Below are positions 1 through 6,489 of a stretch of DNA of 6,489 nucleotides, piece after piece. Source of the stretch: Xanthobacteraceae bacterium (lineage in GTDB: Bacteria; Pseudomonadota; Alphaproteobacteria; Rhizobiales; Xanthobacteraceae); contig JASHRR010001464.1 of the NCBI GenBank assembly GCA_030037185.1, positions 1 to 6,489 on the forward strand. Direction: 5' to 3'. The position numbers were made by a program, and so were the translations under genes. Within the stretch, counting starts at the first letter, position 1. Every line of letters starts with the position of its first letter. Under the pieces are notes generated by a model that searched no databases, was not told the DNA's origin, and saw nothing but the letters and a program-made list of their open reading frames with translations.

Positions 1-95
1 CAGCGCGAGCACGAAGAACAACGCCGGGCAGCCTACACCGGCTGACGGCGAGCGGCCTTTGACGTGACAAGCGCGGGGCCTCTGACGTGAACTTC
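1..95 (+). other. 3' flank of an off-window plus-strand gene (frame unresolved)
   Basis: A rightward intrinsic terminator at 96-119 implies that a plus-strand transcript enters from beyond the left edge. Three frames are open from the edge. One stops at 43-45 (last residues QREHEEQRRAAYTG), one stops at 65-67 (last residues TPADGERPLT), and the third stops at 58-60. The frame ending at 65-67 has the strongest G/C bias at third codon positions, as the real genes here do, so it is slightly preferred, but the stretch is too short to decide. No product can be named. The stretch also contains a near-perfect 14-bp direct repeat (54-67 and 77-90). Confidence 0.25.
54..90. repeat. 14-bp imperfect direct repeat
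   Basis: GGCCTTTGACGTGA (54-67) is repeated as GGCCTCTGACGTGA (77-90), identical at 13 of 14 positions with a 23-bp period. It lies just before the terminator hairpin, at the probable 3' end of the left-edge gene. It may be a small slippage duplication at a gene end; no function is evident. Confidence 0.5.
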
Positions 96-119
96 GGCCG
101 CCCCCAAGGGCGGCCTTTT
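96..119 (+). terminator. Rho-independent terminator, rightward
   Basis: GGCCGCCC (96-103) and GGGCGGCC (108-115) form a perfect 8-bp GC stem around the loop CCAA, followed at once by TTTT (116-119). This is a textbook intrinsic terminator for plus-strand transcription entering from the left. Read from the minus strand, the hairpin is followed by GAAG rather than a U run, so it is not a good terminator for htpG. Confidence 0.8.
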
Positions 120-148
120 ACATGGGTTTGTGTTACACCGGCTGCGTG

Positions 149-164
149 GGAACGCGGGCGTTCC
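149..164. repeat. Small inverted repeat downstream of htpG
   Basis: GGAACGC (149-155) and GCGTTCC (158-164) are perfect inverted arms with only GG between them, so the practical hairpin is about 6 bp with a 4-nt loop. It lies about 65 nt past the htpG stop codon. There is no T run on the minus-strand exit side, so it might stabilise or help end the htpG mRNA, but it is not a convincing intrinsic terminator. Confidence 0.3.
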
Positions 165-229
165 GCAGTTGTCCCAACGCAGGCGGCGCGGCGGCGCTCT
201 GTTTTTGCGCTGGCCGAACGCGCAGGTGC

Positions 230-2143
230 TTATCCGTGTGGTGCAGGCAGCCCGCGCATGATGAGACGGTTAAGGCGCGTCGTGAACGCGGCCGGATCCT
301 CGGGCACCTCGCCCTCGAGAATTTGCGCTTGTTCAAGCAGCAACGCAGAAAGATCCGTCACATCGGTCTCGCGCTCCTCCTGTTTGGCCCGCGCCAGCGC
401 CTTCACCAAGATGTGACGCATATTGAGTTCCAGGATTGGCTTGGTCCCCGGGCTGCGATTGTGGCGGGCGAGGAGCCGTTCCAGTTCGCGATCGGGTCCC
501 TTTCCGCCAGCGACTAAACAGGAGGCACTGTCGGTCAATCGCCGGGAAGCACGTACGTCGGAGACGCGCTCGCCAAGCGCCAGCTTTACGGTCGCCACGA
601 GCGTCGCGTCGTCAATGGTGGCATTCTCCGCTTCGTCAGGCTTGGCCTGGTCGATCAGCGGCACCAGGCCGAAGTCGACCTCGCCCTGACTCAGCGACTT
701 CAGCGGTTTGCCCTCGAAATCGAGCGGCGTTGCGGACCAGAACGCATCGACCGCGTCGGTCAGCAGCAGAACTTCGATCCCGCGAGCCCGCGCTGCCTCA
801 AGCTTGGGGTTCGATTTCAGACGTTCGAGGCTGTCGCCGACCAGATAGTAGATTTCGGTCTGGTTGGCTTTAAGGTCCGACACATACTGCTTTAACGAAC
901 GACCGCTACCGGCGGTCGTCGTGAACCGCGCCAGCGCCAGCAGCTGGGCGCGCCGCTCAAAGTCCTCGTAAATGCCTTCTTTGATGACCGGGCCGAACGC
1001 CTCCCAGATCTTCGCATAGGGCTTGGCATCGTCGCTGCCCGATCCTTGCCGGGCGGCGAGCTGCTCAAATTCGGCGATCACGCGGCTGGTGAGCGCCTTT
1101 CTGATCTGCGCCACCTGCGGATTATTCTGCAGCATCTCACGCGAAATATTGAGCGGCAGATCCTCGCTGTCGACCACGCCGCGCACGAACCGCAGATAGG
1201 TCGGCAACAGCTCTGCATCCTCGGTGATAAAGATCCGCTTCACGTAAAGCTTGACATGGCCTTTGCGGTTGCGGTCGAACAGGTCAAAGGGGGCGATTGA
1301 GGGGGCAAACAGCAGCACCGCATGGGATTGGCGACCCTCGGCGCGATAGTGAAGCGTCATCGCGGGTTCGTCGAACATCCCGGTGATCGATCGATAGGCC
1401 TGCGTGTAATCCTCTGCTTTGAGTTCCGATTTGGGCCGCTGCCATAATGCGCTGGCGGCATTGATCTGCTTCGCTTCGCCGTTCCCGCCCGCGAGCTCGA
1501 TCGGAAACAGGATGTGATCGGAGTAGGTGCGAACGACCCGTTCAATCTCATAGGACTCAAGATAGCGCTTGGCGTCGGGCTTGAGATGGAGCACGATCTC
1601 GGTGCCGCGCGCAACGCGCGCGGTTTGCGCCTCGCTCGCCGCAGAGATCTCAAAACCGGCGCCGCCCGACGAGGTCCACACCCAAGCTTCCGCGGCGCCG
1701 GCGCGGCGGCTGGTCACTTCGATGCGGTCGGCCACCATGAAGGCCGAATAGAAACCGACCCCGAATTGGCCGATCAGTCCGGCGCCGTCCTGTGCCTGCG
1801 CCAGACGCTCAATGAAGGCGCGGGTGCCCGAGCGGGCTACCGTACCGAGATTGTCGATCAATTCCTGGCGGTCCATCCCGATGCCGGTGTCCTCCACCGT
1901 GAGGGTGCCGGCCGCGCCGTCGGGTCTGATGCGGATCGTCAGCGCGCGGCCGTCCCCAAGCAGCTCGGGCCTGGCAATCGCCTCGTAGCGCAACTTGTCG
2001 CAGGCATCCGATGCATTGGAGATGAGTTCCCGCAGGAATACGTCGGCCTCGGAATAGACCGAATGCACCATCAGCCGCAGCAGTTCGGCGACCTCGGCCT
2101 GAAACGGGTGGGTCTGGCCAACGGTTTCGGATTCGGTGCTCAT
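230..2143 (-). CDS. htpG: Molecular chaperone HtpG (bacterial Hsp90)
   Basis: HtpG is the cytosolic ATP-dependent Hsp90 homodimer that remodels client proteins with DnaK. The 637-aa product has the normal family length. The N-terminal GHKL ATPase domain (about 1-220) shows the catalytic Glu in [11 protein letters not shown] (E39, with N43), the nucleotide-binding Asp in EDTGIGM (D85), LGTVARSGT (99-107) and the lid glycines GQFGVG (125-130). The middle domain carries [11 protein letters not shown], with the ATP-contacting Arg at R335. The C-terminal dimerisation domain fills the remainder, without a eukaryotic MEEVD tail. The frame is open up to 2296, which would add 51 residues. The ATG at 2143 is chosen because the protein then opens as family members do, GGGAG lies 8 nt upstream, and a heat-shock-like promoter lies inside the would-be extension. 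It is divergent from ygiQ. All key catalytic residues are present. Confidence 0.97.
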   Translation of the reverse strand: MSTESETVGQTHPFQAEVAELLRLMVHSVYSEADVFLRELISNASDACDKLRYEAIARPELLGDGRALTIRIRPDGAAGTLTVEDTGIGMDRQELIDNLGTVARSGTRAFIERLAQAQDGAGLIGQFGVGFYSAFMVADRIEVTSRRAGAAEAWVWTSSGGAGFEISAASEAQTARVARGTEIVLHLKPDAKRYLESYEIERVVRTYSDHILFPIELAGGNGEAKQINAASALWQRPKSELKAEDYTQAYRSITGMFDEPAMTLHYRAEGRQSHAVLLFAPSIAPFDLFDRNRKGHVKLYVKRIFITEDAELLPTYLRFVRGVVDSEDLPLNISREMLQNNPQVAQIRKALTSRVIAEFEQLAARQGSGSDDAKPYAKIWEAFGPVIKEGIYEDFERRAQLLALARFTTTAGSGRSLKQYVSDLKANQTEIYYLVGDSLERLKSNPKLEAARARGIEVLLLTDAVDAFWSATPLDFEGKPLKSLSQGEVDFGLVPLIDQAKPDEAENATIDDATLVATVKLALGERVSDVRASRRLTDSASCLVAGGKGPDRELERLLARHNRSPGTKPILELNMRHILVKALARAKQEERETDVTDLSALLLEQAQILEGEVPEDPAAFTTRLNRLIMRGLPAPHG

Positions 2144-2196
2144 GCCGCTCACTCCCGCGATGGTGTCTGTTGGATTGATGGTGCTGGATTCACGAC

Positions 2197-2227
2197 CCGA
2201 TATAGCGGCCGTCGGAACTTGCGCAAG
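2197..2227 (-). promoter_or_regulatory. Probable RpoH (sigma32)-type promoter of htpG
   Basis: Reading the minus strand, CTTGCG (2227-2222) is followed after 15 nt by GCTATATCGG (2206-2197). The alphaproteobacterial RpoH consensus is roughly CTTG in the -35 and CYTATNTNNG in the -10; the -10 here matches 9 of 10 defined or free positions and the -35 keeps CTTG. The predicted transcription start near 2190 gives a leader of about 45-50 nt before the htpG ATG. The same bases also read as a passable sigma70 promoter (TTGCGC, 16 nt, TATATC), so dual use is possible. The -35 lies in a perfect 10-bp palindrome, CTTGCGCAAG (2218-2227). Confidence 0.55.
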
Positions 2228-2304
2228 GGGAGTAGGGGGTATTGCAGGAGGCGGTTGAGCGCCAACGAAACCGGCCACCACGCTTAAGCTTGTCATCGCC
2301 CGCC

Positions 2305-2355
2305 CGGTCCGGCCGGCGCGACGGCAGGTCCGGACCGGTTGGTTCGGTCCGGGCC
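2305..2355. repeat. GGTCCGG repeat cluster with strong hairpin between htpG and ygiQ
   Basis: CCGGACCG (2330-2337) and CGGTCCGG (2345-2352) form a perfect 8-bp stem with a 7-nt loop (GTTGGTT). The stem extends to 11 bp if one T-G wobble at 2329/2353 is allowed (2327-2355). A further CGGTCCGG lies exactly 40 bp earlier at 2305-2312, so it could pair with the same arm. No T run follows on either side. It sits 60-110 bp upstream of the ygiQ start and upstream of the htpG promoter. It may be a regulatory or REP-like structure, but no known operator such as CIRCE is matched. Confidence 0.55.
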
Positions 2356-2415
2356 CCCCGAGGTCCCCGCGCCATCAACCATAATTGGAATTGACTGCGC
2401 CGCCCGGCGCCGTAA

Positions 2416-4506
<2,091 letters not shown>

Positions 4507-4512
4507 TGCCCT

Positions 4513-4556
4513 AGACCACCGGATCTCGCGTCCTCTCGCCTGCCGCGGCGTGGTCT
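4513..4556. repeat. 7-bp inverted repeat after ygiQ
   Basis: AGACCAC (4513-4519) and GTGGTCT (4550-4556) are perfect inverted arms around a 30-nt loop that itself contains the palindrome GCCGCGGC (4542-4549). The pair begins 6 nt past the ygiQ stop. There is no T tract, so it is only a candidate 3'-end structure. The rest of the 193-bp gap up to the next gene holds the promoter at 4634-4662 and nothing else I recognise. Confidence 0.25.
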
Positions 4557-4633
4557 CCAACCGTCGCGCATCAACCGGCGGTGTCGGCCTGCGGCGGATT
4601 GCGTCAGCCACTTGCGTGATTGTTCGCAGGGGA

Positions 4634-4662
4634 TTGAAGAACGCCGAAGATACAGGTGTAAT
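4634..4662 (+). promoter_or_regulatory. Sigma70-type promoter of the ModA-like gene
   Basis: TTGAAG (4634-4639) and TGTAAT (4657-4662) are separated by exactly 17 nt, and each matches the housekeeping consensus at four of six positions or better. Transcription would start near 4669, giving a leader of about 30 nt that contains the AGGGAGGA ribosome-binding site. This supports independent expression of the binding-protein gene rather than read-through from ygiQ. Confidence 0.55.
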
Positions 4663-4684
4663 CGGGCAGTCTTCGCAAGCCATC

Positions 4685-4692
4685 AGGGAGGA
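4685..4692 (+). promoter_or_regulatory. Strong Shine-Dalgarno fixing the start at 4700
   Basis: AGGGAGGA ends 7 nt before the ATG at 4700. The reading frame is open upstream to 4451 and would overlap the end of ygiQ; this site, together with the signal peptide that follows directly, shows that translation begins at 4700. Confidence 0.8.
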
Positions 4693-4699
4693 AGTTCTC

Positions 4700-5461
4700 A
4701 TGAAGCCATGCTCGAGGGTCGTCGCCGTCACAATCGCGGGGTGTTTGAGCGCGCTCGTTCCTGGTGCTGCGGCAAATGCCGGCGAAATCACCGTTGTCGC
4801 CAGCGGCGGCCCGCTGCCTGACGTCATGGGAACGTTGGTACCGATGTTCGAAAAAACCACCGGGAACAAGGTGAAGATCAGCTTCAAGGGCGGACCTGCA
4901 ATCGCCGCCGACGTCAAACAGGGGGCTGCGGACCTCGTCGTTACCAATACCGAGGTTGTCGACAGGCTTGCCGCAGCCGGCGATGTGGCAGGCGATGGCA
5001 AGACCTTGCTGATGATTTCCAAAGTCGGCGTCGCCGTGAAGGCCGGCGCGCCGAAGCCGGACATCAGCACGCCGGACAAGCTTAAGGCCGCGCTGCTGGC
5101 GGCGCGCACCGTCGGCTACAGCCAGGGCGCCAGCGGCCAGCATTTCCTGACGGTGATTGACAAACTCGGCATTGCCGAGGCCGTCAAGGGCAAGGCGGTG
5201 ATCGCGCAAGGTCGCCCGGTTGGTGCCGCGATAGCGTCCGGCGAAGCTGAGATCGGCGTGCAGCAGGTCGCCGAACTGCGGCCGGTTCCCGGTACCGAGG
5301 TGATCGGCGAAATGCCGGGCGATCTGCAGAAGCAGATTCCCTATTCGGCCGGCATTGTGGCAAAGGGGAAGGACACCCAAACCGCGCAAGCGCTGGTCAG
5401 CTTCCTGCGGTCGGAGGCCGCGCTGGAGGTCCTCAAGCGCAAGGGCATGGACCTGCCCTAA
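4700..5461 (+). CDS. Periplasmic substrate-binding protein, ModA-like fold, orphan
   Basis: The 253-aa product is predicted to be exported and to bind a small ligand in the periplasm. The N-terminus is a Sec signal peptide: basic start (MKPCSR), hydrophobic stretch about 7-22, and an AxA site (A25-N26-A27) with cleavage before GEITVV. The mature part follows the type II binding-protein layout of ModA: ITVVASGGPLPDVM, then LVPMFEKTTGNKV, SFKGGPAIAADV, GAADLVVTN, and near the end an IPYSAGIV strand and a SFLRSEAALEVLKRKGM helix. By hand alignment with E. coli ModA, the ligand residues Ser12, Ser39 and Tyr170 are not conserved (Gly/Pro near 37-38, G65 and Q189). Molybdate is therefore doubtful and the ligand unknown. 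No ABC permease or ATPase gene lies beside it. It has its own promoter and a strong ribosome-binding site. Confidence 0.85.
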   Translation: MKPCSRVVAVTIAGCLSALVPGAAANAGEITVVASGGPLPDVMGTLVPMFEKTTGNKVKISFKGGPAIAADVKQGAADLVVTNTEVVDRLAAAGDVAGDGKTLLMISKVGVAVKAGAPKPDISTPDKLKAALLAARTVGYSQGASGQHFLTVIDKLGIAEAVKGKAVIAQGRPVGAAIASGEAEIGVQQVAELRPVPGTEVIGEMPGDLQKQIPYSAGIVAKGKDTQTAQALVSFLRSEAALEVLKRKGMDLP

Positions 5462-5464
5462 TGC

Positions 5465-5513
5465 GGCGTGCCGGGTCAGCGCGCGGCCGCTCGCCCGCAC
5501 ATCGCGGCACGCC
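5465..5513. repeat. 9-bp inverted repeat just after the ModA-like gene
   Basis: GGCGTGCCG (5465-5473) and CGGCACGCC (5505-5513) are perfect 9-bp arms starting 3 nt past the stop codon, with a GC-rich 31-nt loop that can fold further. No U run follows, so this is not a standard intrinsic terminator. It could protect the mRNA 3' end or mark a Rho-assisted stop before the 6S RNA promoter. Confidence 0.4.
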
Positions 5514-5532
5514 TCGCGCCGGAAATTGCCAG

Positions 5533-5561
5533 TGGCGATTCCTGCTCGGCCGCATTACATT
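5533..5561 (+). promoter_or_regulatory. Weak candidate promoter for the 6S RNA
   Basis: TACATT (5556-5561) is a fair -10 element. The hexamer 17 nt upstream, TGGCGA (5533-5538), is only a half match to the -35. It is proposed mainly because the implied start (about 5567-5569) coincides with the 5' arm of the 6S closing stem at 5566-5575. Confidence 0.3.
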
Positions 5562-5565
5562 CGCG

Positions 5566-5727
5566 GCGCGGGGCTGCTGAGTGCGTCAGGAGCCTTATCC
5601 CCGGGGCCTTATCGATCCTGAAGGGAGCTGTCCCTGACCGGGCCCGTGGGCTCGGACATATGGCGCCCACCTACTTTCGTAGGGAACCCGGGATCGCCGC
5701 TCCAACGGCTCAAGTGGCTCCGCGCTG
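5566..5727 (+). ncRNA. ssrS: 6S RNA (ends approximate)
   Basis: 6S RNA imitates an open promoter and sequesters housekeeping RNA polymerase in stationary phase. The roughly 160-nt segment folds by eye into the family layout. The closing stem is 5566-5575/5716-5725 (two wobbles), 5578-5581/5709-5712, 5584-5586/5705-5707, 5589-5593/5699-5703 and 5613-5618/5691-5696. A central bubble has 5' strand about 5619-5645 and 3' strand about 5671-5690, with a small hairpin (CCTAC-TTTC-GTAGG, 5670-5683). The apical arm is GTGGGC/GCCCAC (5646-5651/5665-5670). The 5' bubble segment TGTCCCTGACCGG resembles the E. coli bubble strand around GTCCCCTGAGCCG. Position directly upstream of ygfA is the conserved proteobacterial location. 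An 11-nt segment is duplicated in the 5' arm. The ends are inferred from pairing only. Confidence 0.78.
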
Positions 5728-5733
5728 TTCCGG

Positions 5734-6324
5734 ATGGCAGACAACGTCGAACTTCCCGAGCATCGTAAAGCGGTTTTGCGCCGCGCCGCGCTGGCGCGAC
5801 GGGACGCGCTGCCGGCGGCCGAGCGGATGCTGGCGGCGTTCGCCATCGCGGAGCGCGCCTTGCCGGTCGAGGTCTCACCGGCAACGGTTGTATCGGGCTT
5901 CTCGCCGCTCAAAAGCGAGATCAGCCCCCTGCCGCTGCTGCGGCGCCTCGCCGATGCGGGCGCAAGCCTCGCGCTGCCGGTGGTGGTCGGACGGGGACAA
6001 CCCCTCGTCATGCGGGCATGGTCGTTTGGCGCGCCGCTCGTTTCCGGCGTCTGGGGTATCCGCGAGCCGCCCGCCGAGGCGGCGGAAGTCGTTCCCGACA
6101 TCCTGATCGTGCCGCTGCTGGCGTTTGATCGACGCGGCCATCGCATCGGCTACGGCGCCGGATATTACGACATGACGATCACGCGGCTGCGCGCCATCAA
6201 GCCTGTCACCGCGATCGGCGTCGCGTTTGCGACGCAAGAAATCGCCGCGGTGCCGGCCACCCCCCGCGACGCACGCCTCGATCTCGTGCTAACGGAACGC
6301 GAAGCCATCAGTTTCAGGACATGA
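5734..6324 (+). CDS. ygfA: 5-formyltetrahydrofolate cyclo-ligase (MTHFS)
   Basis: This cytosolic enzyme uses ATP to convert 5-formyltetrahydrofolate to 5,10-methenyltetrahydrofolate, returning the stored folate to one-carbon metabolism. The 196-aa product matches the family length. The N-terminal helix is basic (HRKAVLRRAALARRDALP, about 10-27), as expected for the phosphate-binding part. The central segment SGFSPLKSEISPLPLLRRL (54-72) resembles the family's folate-site region, and the signature RIGYGAGYYD (137-146) gives the glycine-rich ATP loop. IGVAFATQEI (161-170) and the closing LDLVLTERE are also typical. The ATG at 5734 lies about 8 nt past the 6S closing stem, with no clear Shine-Dalgarno, so the start rests on protein similarity. 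The 6S-ygfA order suggests co-transcription with the RNA. The phosphoesterase gene follows after 3 nt. Confidence 0.93.
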   Translation: MADNVELPEHRKAVLRRAALARRDALPAAERMLAAFAIAERALPVEVSPATVVSGFSPLKSEISPLPLLRRLADAGASLALPVVVGRGQPLVMRAWSFGAPLVSGVWGIREPPAEAAEVVPDILIVPLLAFDRRGHRIGYGAGYYDMTITRLRAIKPVTAIGVAFATQEIAAVPATPRDARLDLVLTEREAISFRT

Positions 6325-6327
6325 CGA

Positions 6328-6489
6328 GTGCGGATTCTGTTCATTGGCGACATCGTCGGACGCAGCGGGCGCAACACCGTGATGGAGCGCCTGCCGGGCC
6401 TGATGCAGGATTGGCGGCTCGATTTCGTCGTCATCAACGGCGAAAATGCCGCGGGCGGTTTCGGCATCACCGAATCGATCTACCAAGAC
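6328..6489 (+). CDS. ymdB: YmdB-family metallophosphoesterase (TIGR00282), 3'-truncated by window
   Basis: Only the first 54 residues are present. MRILFIGDIVGRSGR followed by DFVVINGENAAGGFGIT is the N-terminus of the TIGR00282/YmdB calcineurin-like phosphoesterases, whose B. subtilis member hydrolyses 2',3'-cyclic AMP and binds two metal ions. D8 in FIGDIVG and E39-N40 in NGENAAGG fall at the positions of known metal ligands in that protein. The start is GTG at 6328, 3 nt after the ygfA stop, with AGGA (6316-6319) 8 nt upstream inside ygfA. An ATG at 6321 overlaps the ygfA stop but is out of frame. The pair is almost certainly one operon. The downstream part, including the conserved His ligands, is outside the window. 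Confidence 0.92.
   Translation, partial: MRILFIGDIVGRSGRNTVMERLPGLMQDWRLDFVVINGENAAGGFGITESIYQD

Noticed and set aside
185..206. GC-rich sequence followed by TTTTT as a second plus-strand terminator
   Set aside because: Only about 4-5 bp of stem can form and it is not next to the T run. It also lies opposite the 3' side of htpG, with no plus-strand gene to serve.
2144..2296. 51-residue N-terminal extension of HtpG
   Set aside because: It is proline- and alanine-rich, unlike any HtpG N-terminus, and contains the likely promoter. The ATG at 2143 has a Shine-Dalgarno and gives the normal length.
2380..2385. CATAAT as a ygiQ -10 element
   Set aside because: It is close to consensus, but no -35-like hexamer lies 16-18 nt upstream, so it cannot be called a promoter.
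4604..5500. 298-codon minus-strand open frame opposite the ModA-like gene
   Set aside because: It overlaps a gene with a signal peptide, promoter and ribosome-binding site, and its translation matches no family I know. It is a codon-bias shadow.
5461..5580. Short open frame starting in a TAATG overlap with the ModA-like stop codon
   Set aside because: It is about 39 codons, Arg/Gly-rich and without homology. It crosses the post-stop hairpin and runs into the 6S RNA 5' arm.
6321..6350. ATG overlapping the ygfA stop (ATGA) as the start of the phosphoesterase gene
   Set aside because: It is out of frame with the MRILFIGD N-terminus. The GTG at 6328 is in frame and has AGGA 8 nt upstream.

Overview
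The window is GC-rich, strongly GC3-biased DNA of alphaproteobacterial type. The best fit is Rhizobiales, in the Bradyrhizobium/Rhodopseudomonas/Xanthobacteraceae area. This rests on the protein sequences, on an alphaproteobacterial heat-shock (RpoH-type) promoter, and on a 6S RNA placed just upstream of a 5-formyltetrahydrofolate cyclo-ligase gene. No phage, transposon, CRISPR, toxin-antitoxin or tRNA signal was seen, so it reads as ordinary core chromosome.

Layout, left to right. Positions 1-229 hold the 3' flank of a gene lying outside the window, closed by a clear rightward intrinsic terminator (96-119). The minus strand then carries htpG (230-2143), the bacterial Hsp90 chaperone, read leftward from a heat-shock-like promoter at 2197-2227. 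A 272-bp divergent intergenic region with a strong hairpin separates it from ygiQ (2416-4506, plus), a full-length YgiQ-type radical SAM protein of unknown reaction. After a 193-bp gap with a good sigma70-type promoter (4634-4662) comes a secreted solute-binding protein of ModA-like fold (4700-5461), with no transporter genes beside it. A probable 6S RNA (about 5566-5727) follows, then ygfA (5734-6324) for 5-formyltetrahydrofolate cyclo-ligase. A YmdB-family (TIGR00282) metallophosphoesterase starts 3 nt after ygfA and runs off the right edge.

How the parts fit. The 6S RNA-ygfA pair is a conserved proteobacterial arrangement; here ygfA and the phosphoesterase gene probably share a transcript, possibly starting at the 6S promoter. 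htpG, ygiQ and the binding-protein gene each look like separate transcription units. I found no convincing new multi-gene system. The points most worth following are the architecture of the 6S RNA (an internal duplicated 11-mer, and a start codon just beyond the closing stem), a second conserved-looking cysteine group in YgiQ, and the loss of molybdate-ligand residues in the orphan ModA-like protein.
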